Positions 43,599 to 53,812 of a DNA stretch of 64,000 bases are shown in pieces; within the stretch, counting starts at the first letter, position 1, and each line of letters begins with the position of its first letter. This stretch comes from Armatimonadota bacterium (GTDB taxonomy: Bacteria > Armatimonadota > Fimbriimonadia > Fimbriimonadales > GBS-DC). The stretch lies in contig JABWCR010000007.1 in the NCBI GenBank assembly GCA_013359125.1, forward strand, positions 32,777-96,776, given 5' to 3'. The position numbers and the translations under genes were made by a program. Below the pieces are notes generated by a model that did no database searches, was not told the origin of the DNA, and saw nothing but the letters and a program-made list of their open reading frames with translations.

Positions 43599-43715
43599 GA
43601 CCACCGCGCAGCCTTCCTTGCCAGCCAGGTCTAACTATTGTCAAGGGAATTTGTAAAGAACTCAGCAGTCGCGATCCAATAATGAAGCAAGTAATTCATT
43701 TAAGGAAGACGATAT

Positions 43716-45286
43716 ATGCGACCGTCGGCTTGTATTGTCTTGTCGTTAGGATGGGGCGCGCTGTGCTGTGTGGGTGTGTCCCAGCAATTGACCTTTAGCC
43801 AGCCCTCGGGCGGCTCTGCCTCGACCGGAGATCCGGCTTGGATCGCATTCCATACCGGGTTCGGCCGTGCCGGGCTCTTCGAAACCACTAACAGCGCGAA
43901 CACGTCTCCGACGCTGCAATCGTTCAACCGCGGACGCGGCGTAGCGGGATGGTTTCAAACAACGAACAGCAGCAATACATTGCCGGCATTGCTCGCGTCT
44001 TCCGGCAGCGAAGGCGACGCCTTGTGGGGGTACAACAACGGCACAGGGCGCGCCGGATTCTTCCAGATCGACAACGCTTTTAGCGATGCCGTTGGCATCT
44101 GGAGCGAATCGAGCGGCACAGGCGCCGCGATTTATGGTTTGGCAAAGGGCAATGGCATGGCTGGTTTGTTCCACGTGCAATCCGGCGCCAGCGTCAACAC
44201 CGCGCTTTATGCGTTGCAACAGGGGCTTGGGCGGACTGCCTATTTCAGGCTCAGAACGCGACGAACAGCCTCCCCGTTTTGGAGGCGACGACCAGCGGCA
44301 CGGGCAATGCCGGGGTATTCAGCATAACCAACACAAGCAGCGGCGGCACCGCTCTTCGGGTTTTTACGCTGGGGACCGGTCGCGCGATTCATGCTGCTAC
44401 CACCAATTCTAACGCTCACGCAGCGTATCTAGACGGCAAGGTTCAAATTGTAAACGGCCAGTTTACCCCTGCCGTCGGATCCAGCGCGGGCATCGTGTGG
44501 CCGGACAATCTAGGCAATTTGGGCGACTATGCGCACATGCGGTACTTCGTGCGATCGGGCACAGCCACGACGCTCCAGATTGCGACCGGCAGCGACTTTA
44601 GCGACGACATCCGTTTTAGCGTTAATGGAGCGGATACTCTGGTGGTCAAGCAAGGGCGCGTGGGAATCAACAACAGTTCTCCAAACTTGGGGATAGACAT
44701 CGTTCAATCTGGTTATGGTTTCTCGCACTCTCACAGCTCGGCGGATGTATCGACTTATGTGCATCACAACGGTAGTTACAGAGGAATCGGTTCTTACGCT
44801 CTTGTGCCTTTCCGCTTGCTCGTCGGCAACATTGCGCGCGTCGATTTGTCGACCGACGGTACTGTTGGATTGGGCGGGGTTACCAACGCGACATACCAAT
44901 TGGAACTTCCAAACATGTTCAACATCTATGGTATGGGCCGCGCTAACTCTTGGGTCACCTATTCGTCTTCCCGCTGGAAGGAAGATATCCGGTCGATCGA
45001 AACGCCGCTCGACTTGATTTCGCGTCTTGAAGGCGTCCGCTATCGCTGGAAGGAAGAGAACGGCGGAACTGAGGATTTCGGATTCATCGCCGAGGAAGTC
45101 GCAAAAGTTCTGCCCGAAATCGTCCGAATGGAAGAGGACGGCGAGTACGCGATGGGCATGGATTATTCGCGAATCGTCCCGCTCTTGGTCGAGAGCGTCA
45201 AGTTGCTGAAGCAGGATAACTCGGAACTTCGCGAGATGCTCCTAAAGGCCTTAGCCGAGATCGAGAGGATCAAGACGGGCAAGTAA
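43716..45286 (+). pseudogene. Secreted fibre-like protein with S74 chaperone domain, broken by one frameshift
   Basis: The first frame (43716-about 44246) has a signal peptide and repeats such as NGTGRAGFFQIDNAF and GLAKGNGMAGLFHVQSGASV. Near 44246 it must move by one base: the natural text TTC-CAG-GCT-CAG (F Q A Q N A T N S L) reads TTCAGGCTCAG, one C short. The second frame (44279-45286) goes on with TSGTGNAGVFSITNTSSGGT and ends with the endosialidase-like intramolecular chaperone (SSRWKEDIRSIETPLDLISR, then DFGFIAEEVAKVLPEIV), an S74 self-cleaving domain that trimerises tail fibre-like proteins. Either true damage or a sequencing slip; both ends look healthy. Confidence 0.85.
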
Positions 45287-45313
45287 GGCGGCGCTTAACG
45301 GGTACCATTGGCC

Positions 45314-46738
45314 ATGCGCCGATGGTTTTGGATGGTATTGGCGATTGTAGCAGTCGTTGCAATCGCCTACCAACTGGCCAAGCAGCGCGAGCCGGTCGAA
45401 GTTACCGTCGCTCAAGTTGAAAGACGCGATATCGTCTCTGATTTTGCCGCCTCCGGGGTTTTCAAGGGCAATAGTACCTCGGTCTATTCTCAAGTAGCGG
45501 GGATTGCAGCCGCCGTTCATGCGCGCGAAGGCCAGACTGTGCAGGCAGGCGCAAAACTCGTTACCATCGATGCCAAAGACATCGAGGCAGAGCGCGCAAG
45601 GGTCGTACAAGCCGCGGCAGCCATCGAGAGGCGACTCGCTCTCGCTGTCCATGCGTTAGAGGCGGCCGAATCGGAGCATACTGCGCGATTGGCCGCGTCC
45701 AGACGCGCCCTGGCTGTTGCCATTGCCGAGCGAACTCGAGTGATGGCTGGTCCGCAGTCCCAACTAATCCAGCAAGCCAGAGATCGATTGGAGCAGGCAA
45801 CGGCTGCGCGAGACCTCTCCAAGATCGAGTTGGCCAGGGCGGAAACTCTTTACAACCAACAGGCAGCCCCGCGTTCTCTGGTCGATGCGGCCCTCAGCCG
45901 TCTGAGAGCCGATGAAGCGGAGGTCAGAGCCTCTTTAAGCGCGATCGAATTGCTCGAATCTCAGCCGACGAAGGAAGAAGTCGAGACCGCGAACGCTCGG
46001 GTGCGGGCCGCGGAAGCCGAAGTCGAAATCGCCCAAGCGCTCGGTCGGGGCTTGGCGGTCCGGCGGGCTGAAGTTTCGGTCGCTCGTGCCGAACTGGGGG
46101 CCGCCAATGCAGCCGTCCGTCAGGTCGAGGCCCGATTCCAAGACTATTCGATAGCCGCGCCGGTCGCCGGCGTCGTTGCGAAGCTTGATCTAAGGCGGGG
46201 AGAGGCCGTCTCGCCGGCACATCCAGTGGCGGTCCTATCCACCGAGGATGAAAAATATCTGGAAATTGAAGTGTCCGATCAGGATATCGCGAAGATTGCC
46301 GTTGGAGACGCGGTCAACGTAACTTCGGGCGCCCAGCCTGGCCGTCGATATCAAGGACGCATCTATCACTTGGCAACAGAGGCCGAACTGAAACCGGACG
46401 CGGCGGTCCGAGTGAGGATACTGCGCGCGCGGGTGAGGGTCGACGATCCAGAAGGCTTCTTTAGAATCGGCATGGAAGCCGATGTGGAAGGCGAAGCGGC
46501 AACGGTTAAGGCTGCGTTGACCGTACCCAGCGATTCGGTCGTTGTTGGCGAGGAAGGAGCCTGCGTTTGGGTAGTCGTTGCTGAAAAAGTCGAGAGGAGA
46601 CCCGTTAAACTCGGCTTCGTTACCTTCGCGCACACTGAGGTGTTGGAGGGTCTTCAAGAGGGCGAGAAGATCGTCGTGAGAGGAAAGGAGGGCCTAGAAA
46701 CGGGTCAGAGGGTGAAGGTCGCAGGCAGCCAGCCATGA
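45314..46738 (+). CDS. HlyD/MacA-type efflux periplasmic adaptor
   Basis: 474 residues: N-terminal membrane anchor (MRRWFWMVLAIVAVVAIAY), a lipoyl/biotin-like half-motif near residue 55 (IAAAVHAREGQTVQAGAKLV), a long coiled-coil (about 90-250, heavily Ala/Glu/Arg), the second half-motif IAAPVAGVVAKLDLRRGEAV, and a beta-barrel with VASDQDIAKI-like part. It bridges the ABC pair downstream to an outer membrane channel (none in this window). ATGA overlap with the ATPase gene. Confidence 0.88.
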   Translation: MRRWFWMVLAIVAVVAIAYQLAKQREPVEVTVAQVERRDIVSDFAASGVFKGNSTSVYSQVAGIAAAVHAREGQTVQAGAKLVTIDAKDIEAERARVVQAAAAIERRLALAVHALEAAESEHTARLAASRRALAVAIAERTRVMAGPQSQLIQQARDRLEQATAARDLSKIELARAETLYNQQAAPRSLVDAALSRLRADEAEVRASLSAIELLESQPTKEEVETANARVRAAEAEVEIAQALGRGLAVRRAEVSVARAELGAANAAVRQVEARFQDYSIAAPVAGVVAKLDLRRGEAVSPAHPVAVLSTEDEKYLEIEVSDQDIAKIAVGDAVNVTSGAQPGRRYQGRIYHLATEAELKPDAAVRVRILRARVRVDDPEGFFRIGMEADVEGEAATVKAALTVPSDSVVVGEEGACVWVVVAEKVERRPVKLGFVTFAHTEVLEGLQEGEKIVVRGKEGLETGQRVKVAGSQP

Positions 46739-47436
46739 CGGTTGTCGAGTTGATCGAGGCGACCAAAGTTTACGGAAAAGACGGGGTACAAGTAACCGCC
46801 CTGCACGAAGCGACGCTTTCGCTCGATTCTGGAGATTTCGTCGTTATCTTAGGGCCAAGCGGCTGTGGCAAGACGACGCTGCTCAATCTGATCGGCGCGT
46901 TGGACGTACCGACCTCTGGCCAGGTACTGATAGAAGGTCGCGATCTGAGCGAACTGTCGGAAGGCGATCTGACGCGCATCCGGCGCACCAAGATAGGATT
47001 CGTCTTTCAATCTTTCAATCTTGTTCCCACGCTCACTGCTAAAGAAAATGTCTTATTAGCGGCCGAAATGACGAAGAGCCCGAAGAGCGCGCTAGAAGTA
47101 TTGGCTTCGGTTGGTCTTGATCAGCGGGCCGATCACTTTCCTTCGGAACTGAGCGGAGGCGAACAGCAAAGGGTTGCGATAGCACGCGGCATTGTTAAGG
47201 ATCCGGCGATCGTGCTGTGCGACGAACCAACGGGAGAACTTGACTTCGAGACGGGCCGACAGATTTTGGTGACCCTCCATCAACTGACTCACGATGGGTC
47301 GAAGCTCGTGATCGTCGTAACTCACAACTCCGCAATCGCCGAATGCGCGGATCGCGTGATCCGGCTGCGAAGCGGACGAGTCATCTCCGACGAGAGAAAC
47401 GCCGCACCGGTCGATCCGGCTCAGATGGTTTGGTAA
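46735..47436 (+). CDS. ABC transporter ATP-binding protein (MacB/LolD type)
   Basis: 233 residues: Walker [20 protein letters not shown]-loop [15 protein letters not shown], signature [13 protein letters not shown], Walker [14 protein letters not shown] and His switch [10 protein letters not shown]. This form pairs with FtsX-type permeases. It sits between adaptor (4-base overlap) and permease (3-base gap). Confidence 0.95.
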   Translation: MTVVELIEATKVYGKDGVQVTALHEATLSLDSGDFVVILGPSGCGKTTLLNLIGALDVPTSGQVLIEGRDLSELSEGDLTRIRRTKIGFVFQSFNLVPTLTAKENVLLAAEMTKSPKSALEVLASVGLDQRADHFPSELSGGEQQRVAIARGIVKDPAIVLCDEPTGELDFETGRQILVTLHQLTHDGSKLVIVVTHNSAIAECADRVIRLRSGRVISDERNAAPVDPAQMVW

Positions 47437-47439
47437 AAG

Positions 47440-49836
47440 ATGCTTCTCCGCAAATTAATTCGCGAGATCTATGCCCAAAAGTGGCAATACGGGGCGGTTG
47501 CGCTTATGCTGGCGCTTGGCGTTGCCTTTTACATCTCGGCAACGCTTGCCTATCAGAATCTGCACACCAGCTACGAGCGATCCTATCAGGCGCTTGCCTT
47601 CGAGGACATGGGCATGAAGATCAACCATGCTCCAGCAAGAGCGGCGGAACGACTTCTGCGGATCCCTGGCGTATTGCGAACTCAAGGAAGGCTTCAAGAA
47701 GATTTCAGCGTTGAGATCCCGGGCCATAGGTCTAAGCGTCTGGTGGGCAGGCTCATATCGACTCCTGCGCCGCATCGACCGTCGGTCAACTTGTATCGGG
47801 TGATAGCCGGCGCCGACCTCGCCTATTCGGCCGCTCGCGAGATCCTGCTGGAAAGCAAGTTCGCCGAGCATCACGGATTGCGCCCGGGAGATGAGATAAT
47901 CGTCCATCGTCTGGGCGATCGCGCGCGTTTCCGAATCGCCGGCATCGTCAAGAGTCCTGAGTACATCTATGTGGTCAAGAGCAAGCAGGACTTGCTTCCA
48001 ATGCCGGATACCTTCGGCGTCATGTTCGTCTCAGAGTCCGTTTTGGGCAACTTGGTGGGCAAGACGGGCATTATCAACGAAATCCGATGGACGGTAGCGC
48101 CGAATGCGAACAGGGAACGGATCAAGCGCGATGCCATGCGAGCGTTGAGCGAATATCGACCAGACGAACCGATCGAGCGCGAAGAGCAGCCGAGCCACCA
48201 GTTGCTTCAACAAGACCTCGAGGGCTTCCGAGTTTATGCCGTGCTGTTTCCAGCCTTCTTTCTGACGGTCGCCGCGGTCATCGTTTACACGCTCTTGTCT
48301 AGAATGGTCGCCGCGCAGAGGACCTTTATCGCTCTGCTAAGGGCGCTTGGGGCAACAAGGAGGGAAGTTACCGGCCACTATCTATTAACTGCCGTCTTCG
48401 TCGGTACAATCGCAAGCGCTGCAGGAGCGCTTCTAGGGCTATGGATGGCCAAGGGACTCACCGACCTCTATCTGAGCTTTATTGCGGTGCCTTACGCCCA
48501 CTATGTCAAGTCGACCAGCGTCATTCTGCAGGGAGCGGCCATTGGTTTGATCGCTTGCTTGATCGCCTCGTGGGCGCCTGCTCGCGCTGCTTCTCGCATT
48601 TTGCCGGCAGAAGGCATGAGACCGGCGCCGCCGCAGTCGATGAAAGCGAGCTGGGCCGATCGAATCATCGGTGGATTGCCGCTCCTTGCGCGCATACCCT
48701 TGCGAAACCTCTATCGACAGCCAAAGCGATCGCTCTCTTCGATTTTTGGCATCGTGGCCGGAATCGCATTGATCATGACCGGTCGCGGCCTGATGGATTC
48801 GATGGACTCATCCATTGACATGATCGTTACAGGTTCGTTTAAGGAGGACCTGCGCGTTGGCTTTTTAAGACACGGCGCTTCTCGAGATGTGAGCGCCATA
48901 CAATCTATTCCCGGTGTGATCCGTGCCGAGGGCGCGCTCGAGATTCCAGTCTGGTATGAGCGAAACGGCAAGCGCTATGAATCGATTCTCGTCGGCGTCG
49001 ATCCCGGCTCCATGATGACCCAACTGAAGGATGAGCAGGATCGACCGATTCGAATTGGCACCGACGACTTGGCGCTGGGCCCCACGCTTAGAAAGAAGAT
49101 GCAAGTCGAGCGCGGCGACATGCTCCATCTAACGCTTCCCGAATCCGAGGCGACCGAATCGCCTACCTCCGTCATGGCAAAAGTGACCCTGTTCAATTGG
49201 GAGCCGATCGGGACAGTGGGATATACCAGCCGCCGCAGAGCCGAATCTATGTTCGGGCAAGAGCTCAATCTGCCGCCCAGCGCTGTAACATCCGTCAGGA
49301 TGATGGTCGATCCGCGTTATGAGCAGTCGATCCGAAAGCGATTGGAGACCATGCCAGACGTGGGCGCCGTCTTTGCAACGAGCGAGATGCGCCGAATGGT
49401 GGACGAACTGACGGCAACGTCGCGGACGTTTGTGCTGATCATGCTCCTCTTTGGGGCGGCGCTCTCTTTTTCCGTTGTGTTTAACGTCTTTACCGTAAAC
49501 GTGATGGAGCGCAGTCAAGAAATCGCGACCATGCGCGCTATAGGCCTGACTAAGTTTGAAGCGGTCAGAATGATCGCCACCGAGAACCTGCTTTTGGCTG
49601 CTGCGGGCATTTTGATAGGACTGCCCGTCGGTCGTGTCTTCGTAGAGCAGTTCATAGCAGCCGCGCAAACCGAGGAACAGACAGAGTTGTTTTCTATACG
49701 CCTGAGCATCGCGCCCGAGACATACGTGCTGACAGCGGCCATCATTCTGATCGTGAGCGTGCTATCGCAGGCGCCCGCGATGAAATCAGCCCTCAGCCTC
49801 GACCTTTCGAAAGCTGTAAAAGAGAGGTCTGGTTGA
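47440..49836 (+). CDS. FtsX-family ABC transporter permease
   Basis: 798 residues with two FtsX blocks of about four helices each, near residues 265-400 and 660-790, and two large periplasmic parts (about 50-250 and 430-640). ALVRALGATRREV-like text appears as LLRALGATRREVTGHYLLTA and again as TMRAIGLTKFEAVRMIATEN, the coupling helices seen in MacB/LolC relatives. The adaptor-ATPase-permease set most resembles a MacAB-like or export complex; the substrate is unknown. No outer channel gene nearby. Confidence 0.9.
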   Translation: MLLRKLIREIYAQKWQYGAVALMLALGVAFYISATLAYQNLHTSYERSYQALAFEDMGMKINHAPARAAERLLRIPGVLRTQGRLQEDFSVEIPGHRSKRLVGRLISTPAPHRPSVNLYRVIAGADLAYSAAREILLESKFAEHHGLRPGDEIIVHRLGDRARFRIAGIVKSPEYIYVVKSKQDLLPMPDTFGVMFVSESVLGNLVGKTGIINEIRWTVAPNANRERIKRDAMRALSEYRPDEPIEREEQPSHQLLQQDLEGFRVYAVLFPAFFLTVAAVIVYTLLSRMVAAQRTFIALLRALGATRREVTGHYLLTAVFVGTIASAAGALLGLWMAKGLTDLYLSFIAVPYAHYVKSTSVILQGAAIGLIACLIASWAPARAASRILPAEGMRPAPPQSMKASWADRIIGGLPLLARIPLRNLYRQPKRSLSSIFGIVAGIALIMTGRGLMDSMDSSIDMIVTGSFKEDLRVGFLRHGASRDVSAIQSIPGVIRAEGALEIPVWYERNGKRYESILVGVDPGSMMTQLKDEQDRPIRIGTDDLALGPTLRKKMQVERGDMLHLTLPESEATESPTSVMAKVTLFNWEPIGTVGYTSRRRAESMFGQELNLPPSAVTSVRMMVDPRYEQSIRKRLETMPDVGAVFATSEMRRMVDELTATSRTFVLIMLLFGAALSFSVVFNVFTVNVMERSQEIATMRAIGLTKFEAVRMIATENLLLAAAGILIGLPVGRVFVEQFIAAAQTEEQTELFSIRLSIAPETYVLTAAIILIVSVLSQAPAMKSALSLDLSKAVKERSG

Positions 49837-49922
49837 AAGATGGGTCTTTCGTCCCATTGGCCGTGCGGCAAAGGTTGACATACTGGGCTATAGCGGCCCA
49901 ATAACAGGGAGGTGGACTACAG

Positions 49923-50321
49923 ATGAAACTTTCGGAGAACAAGGAGCACGCGCAAGAAGAGCTGCGCACCCTGCTCGAGCACGGCTACATCCTCTTCATG
50001 GTGTTTGGCAAGGGCGCAACGGCGGACAATTTCGTTAAAACGGCGCAGTTCTATGCAGGCGCATCGTACAAACTGGTCGTACAGGCGCCCAATCGGGAGC
50101 ACATATGGAACATGGTCGCATCGTTGCCGGCGACGCCCGATGTGGCAAAGACCTTCGATCCGACAAAGGAGTATCCGTCTCTGTTGACTTCGCTCCACGA
50201 TCGGATCGCGTTTCTGTTCGATGCAGGTTCGTCTTTGGATCCATCGGTTGCCGCTGACCGCGTGAAGGCATGGCGGGCGTGGAACACGGCGGCAATGGAC
50301 ACGGGAGAGATCGATGCTTAG
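49923..50321 (+). CDS. Hypothetical cytoplasmic protein
   Basis: 132 residues, no signal or membrane helix: MKLSENKEHAQEELRTLLEH, YILFMVFGKGATADNFVKTA and LTSLHDRIAFLFDAGSS, mixed helical. GGGAGGTGG about 6 bases before the ATG supports the start. Its end overlaps the next gene by 8 bases, so the two are translated together. I do not recognise the family; the antisense frame here (49917-50744) is a shadow. Confidence 0.65.
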   Translation: MKLSENKEHAQEELRTLLEHGYILFMVFGKGATADNFVKTAQFYAGASYKLVVQAPNREHIWNMVASLPATPDVAKTFDPTKEYPSLLTSLHDRIAFLFDAGSSLDPSVAADRVKAWRAWNTAAMDTGEIDA

Positions 50322-52035
50322 AACGGCAGGCCTGCTCCTTTTGTTCGCGCTGTGCTTCGATTTGCAAGGGCAGTTGTCGCTGACCGAGGTGGATGAGGAC
50401 AATCGCCGCCATTCGATCTCCAAGCCGTTGGCGATCGTCGATATCAACAGCACGATCGAGGTTGCGATCGATCGAGACGAGTTGAAGAAGAGAATAGCGG
50501 GCGATTCTCCTAACCTGACCAAATTGATCGATTCTGCAAGCAGTTTGAACTCGGCGGCCAAACAGGGCAGGGAAGCATTGGCAAAACTCAGACCGCTTGC
50601 CGAACGATACGATCCGCAACGTGCGACGATTCGAGAGGTCAACGCTCTATCAGAGGCATTGGCCGGCCTTGCACAATCCGCAGGCGCCATCGATGCGACG
50701 CTCGCGGCGGACCCTCGGCTTGGAGCTGAGTTTGAAGCGCTCATCGCTAACCTGGCGGGACAAGACGACCTGACGATCTATACCGCCGTATTAGAACTGG
50801 CCGAACGGCTTGCGCAAGACCTAACTCGCAGTCTGATGGCCGAACTTCCGAATGGAACTTTTGTACGCGCCGGGGCTTTCGTCGTTCGCGGCGGCGTCTC
50901 GACCCCCGTCCACCTGCCAGGATTCGATACCATTGCGCCGATCGACCCTGTTCGAATCGAGAGATGGGTCGTGCCCAGCGCAAGCGATTGGTCAAAGCTC
51001 AACGACCTCGAAAACGCGATCAAAGAGCGAAAGATCGAAGACCTGGACGGCTACTTGCGCCAAACTTGGCAAAATCTGCGACACAAGGTTGACAAAGCGG
51101 CCTCCAATGTCTTATCTTTGTCCGAACTGAAAGAGGCTGCGACGATCATAGCGGAAATCGTCCAACTGGCAGATAGTTCCAGCCATGCATTGAAGGCCGA
51201 TGTAACAGCGCTGAGCAACCTGATCAAGCAATTCGAAGCCGAAATCATTGCGATTCAATCCGCCGCTAAATCCGGCTCTTGGTCGGACGCGCGCCTTCGC
51301 TACATGACGGTGATCGAAATCATTGGGCAGTTCGGCGCATCGCTTCAGGGCTTGTTGGGGCAGTCGGACGAAGCGCTCTCCGTTCTTAAGGAAAAGGCCG
51401 CTCAACTGCAAGCCCTCAACCTGCCAACGAAGGTTATCGACAAGGCCAAGAACGAGCTGGTCAGTTTGTTGTCCGAGATCGGCCTGCAGCCCGTGCTCGA
51501 CCGTATCGACACCGAGCTTCTTCAATTTGCCGATGCGGTCAAGAAGCATTCTATCGATTCGATCCCGACCAGCGCGTCTCTTTCGCTCTTGACTGCCGGA
51601 AACCGCAGCCCGGGCGATAGCGTCGTCATCAAGATGACCTATGGTTCCGACGACAAGCCAGAATCGATGCTGCAAAGCTATCAATTGGCCATGTATCAAG
51701 TGCTGCCCCATACAAAGTCCGTCATCTTGCCGATCTTTGCCCAGACGCAGACGGGCGCGAACAATCTGACCCGATTTCGTATAGCGCCCTCCTACAGTTG
51801 GCTCTACAAACCGGAAGGCAGCCGAGCGTCCGTGCAGGCCAATCGCTTCTTTCGGTTCGGCGTTGGGCTAAACGTCGCGATGTTGCCCGCCGGTTCGGAC
51901 AACCTGAACACGGTTGGCGTCGGCCTGGTCGTCTCAGGTCTGGACGACATCGTCCAACTGGGCTATGGCTTTAATACCGGCCAGAACAAAGGCTACTTTT
52001 TCGTCGGCCTGCGTCTGCCATTGGCGCCGTTCTAG
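50314..52035 (+). CDS. Large secreted helical protein, unknown
   Basis: 573 residues with an N-terminal signal (GLLLLFALCFDLQGQ). Most of it is helical with coiled-coil-like stretches around residues 60-130 and 220-360 (many Leu/Ala heptads). The last 120 residues turn beta-rich (RFFRFGVGLNVAMLPAGSDN, GYGFNTGQNKGYFFVGLRLP), ending PLAPF, a C-terminal aromatic or hydrophobic strand as in outer membrane barrels. Could be a membrane-bound or outer membrane protein. Overlaps the small gene before it. A TACAAT near its end serves the following gene. Confidence 0.7.
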   Translation: MLRTAGLLLLFALCFDLQGQLSLTEVDEDNRRHSISKPLAIVDINSTIEVAIDRDELKKRIAGDSPNLTKLIDSASSLNSAAKQGREALAKLRPLAERYDPQRATIREVNALSEALAGLAQSAGAIDATLAADPRLGAEFEALIANLAGQDDLTIYTAVLELAERLAQDLTRSLMAELPNGTFVRAGAFVVRGGVSTPVHLPGFDTIAPIDPVRIERWVVPSASDWSKLNDLENAIKERKIEDLDGYLRQTWQNLRHKVDKAASNVLSLSELKEAATIIAEIVQLADSSSHALKADVTALSNLIKQFEAEIIAIQSAAKSGSWSDARLRYMTVIEIIGQFGASLQGLLGQSDEALSVLKEKAAQLQALNLPTKVIDKAKNELVSLLSEIGLQPVLDRIDTELLQFADAVKKHSIDSIPTSASLSLLTAGNRSPGDSVVIKMTYGSDDKPESMLQSYQLAMYQVLPHTKSVILPIFAQTQTGANNLTRFRIAPSYSWLYKPEGSRASVQANRFFRFGVGLNVAMLPAGSDNLNTVGVGLVVSGLDDIVQLGYGFNTGQNKGYFFVGLRLPLAPF

Positions 52036-52067
52036 TTTGTGATACAATCCCGGCCTAGGAGGATGAT

Positions 52068-52532
52068 ATGGAAGCTGAGATTCGAGAAGAGCACAAGTGG
52101 CTTCAGAGGCTGGAAGGCGAGTGGACGATCGAAGGGCCAGGTCCCGATGGCTCCAAGCTGACAGGACGCGAAAAGGTTAAAATGGTTGGCGGCATCTGGG
52201 CGATCTGCGAGGGCGAGGGCACCATGCCGGATGGCACGCACGGGATCACCGTGATGACGCTGGGCTATGACCCGACGCGAGGGCGATATGTAGGATCTTG
52301 GCTGGGGTCGATGATGGACTGGTTCTGGATTTACGACGGCAAATTGCGCGCCGATGGCAAAGCGTTGGAACTGCAGGCCGACGGTCCGAACTTCGAAAAG
52401 CCGGGCGAGCTCTCTCGATACAAGGACGTGATCGAATTCATTACCGACGACCACCGCACGCTGACCGCATACGCTCAGCAGCCGGACGGCACATGGACCG
52501 AGATTATGAGGGCGGACTATCGGAGGGGATAG
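52068..52532 (+). CDS. DUF1579 family protein
   Basis: 154 residues, a single lipocalin-like beta barrel of the DUF1579 type: EHKWLQRLEGEWTIEGPGPD at the start, then a middle with GTMPDGTHGITVMTLGYDPT and GRYVGSWLGSMMDWFW. Proteins of this family are small, often encoded alone, of unknown ligand. AGGAGG before the ATG and a promoter TTGGCG-16 bp-TACAAT (52021-52048) overlapping the end of the upstream gene. Confidence 0.85.
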   Translation: MEAEIREEHKWLQRLEGEWTIEGPGPDGSKLTGREKVKMVGGIWAICEGEGTMPDGTHGITVMTLGYDPTRGRYVGSWLGSMMDWFWIYDGKLRADGKALELQADGPNFEKPGELSRYKDVIEFITDDHRTLTAYAQQPDGTWTEIMRADYRRG

Positions 52533-52578
52533 CGCGGCAGAACTGTTAGATGGGAACTGGCTGGCATTCTTAGATTCA

Positions 52579-52604
52579 CTCCCCATCGCGAAGCGATTGG
52601 GGAG
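52579..52604. terminator. Hairpin between the DUF1579 gene and the convergent CRISPR operon
   Basis: CTCCCCA-TCGC and its complement GCGA-T-TGGGGAG around a GAA loop, stem of about 11 pairs with one bulge. It lies between two stops and can serve both; no U tract. Confidence 0.5.
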
Positions 52605-52627
52605 GTTGGATTCTCGACTGGACAATG

Positions 52628-53812
52628 TTACTGACTATGGGTGAGGCTCGACAAGTCATTGATCGCCTTTTTGATCTGTGCGATCGCCTCGTCGCTTGAT
52701 ACAGGGTTTCGACCAAAGCCGCAATGGGCCAGGTCGTTTCTCAAGGCTCTGATACTGTCCCATATGTCTGCGATAGGCATCAATTTTGAGAGTTCCGTAT
52801 CATCCTTGGTCGGTTTATCCGCGTCCTTTTGTTTTTTCTTGTCGACAATTTTGTTGAGCAGGTCCTGCGTGTATTGTCGGTCGCTCTTTCCTGGCAGGCG
52901 CGATTGCGCCAGGCTGACCAGCCATTCCCTGGCTAAGCTGATTGCCTGAAGAATGTGACCGTTATCCGCATACCAATGGACCCACTTCAATTGGGCTTGC
53001 AGAGAGTCGGATGAGAAATCTGCGTAGCTTTGAGCTATCTTTTTGGTTATCAGGACGAACGGCGAAGCCCACCTTTCTACCTCGTCAGTCGCCTTTTCTA
53101 CGGCGCCGTCAAGGGCTTGCACGGCCTTTGGAATCTCGTCTTGTCGAACCGTCAGCAGCGCTTGTGACAGGCGGTTAAGGCTGTCGGCTAGGCTAGCGAG
53201 AGATCTGGGCATCTGCTGAAATTGAGTCGGATCGTCGACCCGATTCCATAAGTCTTTGTCTCTGGTTTTTATGAGACCGGATAGCGGTCTGGCGTCGCCA
53301 GAGCTTTGAAAGTGTCTCGCCGCGTAAGTCCAATCTAGCAGCGTCAGAAACGGCGCGAGATCGAAGACCGGGGCGCGCTCTTTCCCCTGGTCGCTTGTTC
53401 TGGCTTCGTAAGCTCCGTACAGCACATGCTGCAGTCTCATCGACTTGGCGCTGCGCAAGTAAGCCGAAGCGAGAAACGCCAGAAGCGGAATCGATCTGAA
53501 TCCATGAGTGATATCGAAGACGAATTCGTCGCCTTCTTCTACACAACTAGAAATGGCTTGGAAGATCTCCCAGTATTCGCTTTCGTTTTTGCCGTCTGGG
53601 ATGCAGACGGAGTGAGCGTTTGGCAGGGAACTCTTCAGATTCGTCCAGTTTTTGTGCTGGGCCGCTGCATCGGTCAATAGGACGAAGATCTGTTTCGGTT
53701 TCAACCACTTCGAGATTGCCAAGGGAAAGAAGCAAGTTTCTGCATCCTTCTCTCCCCAAGTGTAGGTAACCTGGCCATAACTTCCTGTTCCCAGGCAGGT
53801 TAGGAGTTTCAT
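52628..53812 (-). CDS. CRISPR-associated CARF-HEPN RNase (TM1812/Csx2-like, DxTHG family)
   Basis: 394 residues. The N-terminal CARF-type Rossmann domain shows MKLLTCLGTGSYGQVTYTW and the DxTHG motif in FVFDITHGFRSIPLL (about residue 100), which gives the family its name. The C-terminal half is helical with the HEPN active motif RNDLAH (R-x4-H, about residues 365-370). Such proteins are activated by cyclic oligoadenylate from Cas10 and cut RNA widely. It is the last gene of the cmr operon (ATGA overlap with cmr6), which fits that role. Confidence 0.88.
   Translation of the reverse strand: MKLLTCLGTGSYGQVTYTWGEKDAETCFFPLAISKWLKPKQIFVLLTDAAAQHKNWTNLKSSLPNAHSVCIPDGKNESEYWEIFQAISSCVEEGDEFVFDITHGFRSIPLLAFLASAYLRSAKSMRLQHVLYGAYEARTSDQGKERAPVFDLAPFLTLLDWTYAARHFQSSGDARPLSGLIKTRDKDLWNRVDDPTQFQQMPRSLASLADSLNRLSQALLTVRQDEIPKAVQALDGAVEKATDEVERWASPFVLITKKIAQSYADFSSDSLQAQLKWVHWYADNGHILQAISLAREWLVSLAQSRLPGKSDRQYTQDLLNKIVDKKKQKDADKPTKDDTELSKLMPIADIWDSIRALRNDLAHCGFGRNPVSSDEAIAQIKKAINDLSSLTHSQ

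Noticed and set aside
44279..45286. Second half of the S74 protein as an independent gene
   Set aside because: It lacks a ribosome site and signal, and its repeats continue those of the first frame across a one-base shift.
49917..50744. 275-residue minus-strand frame over the 132- and 573-residue genes
   Set aside because: Ser/Arg/Cys-rich shadow; the plus genes have a ribosome site and a signal peptide.
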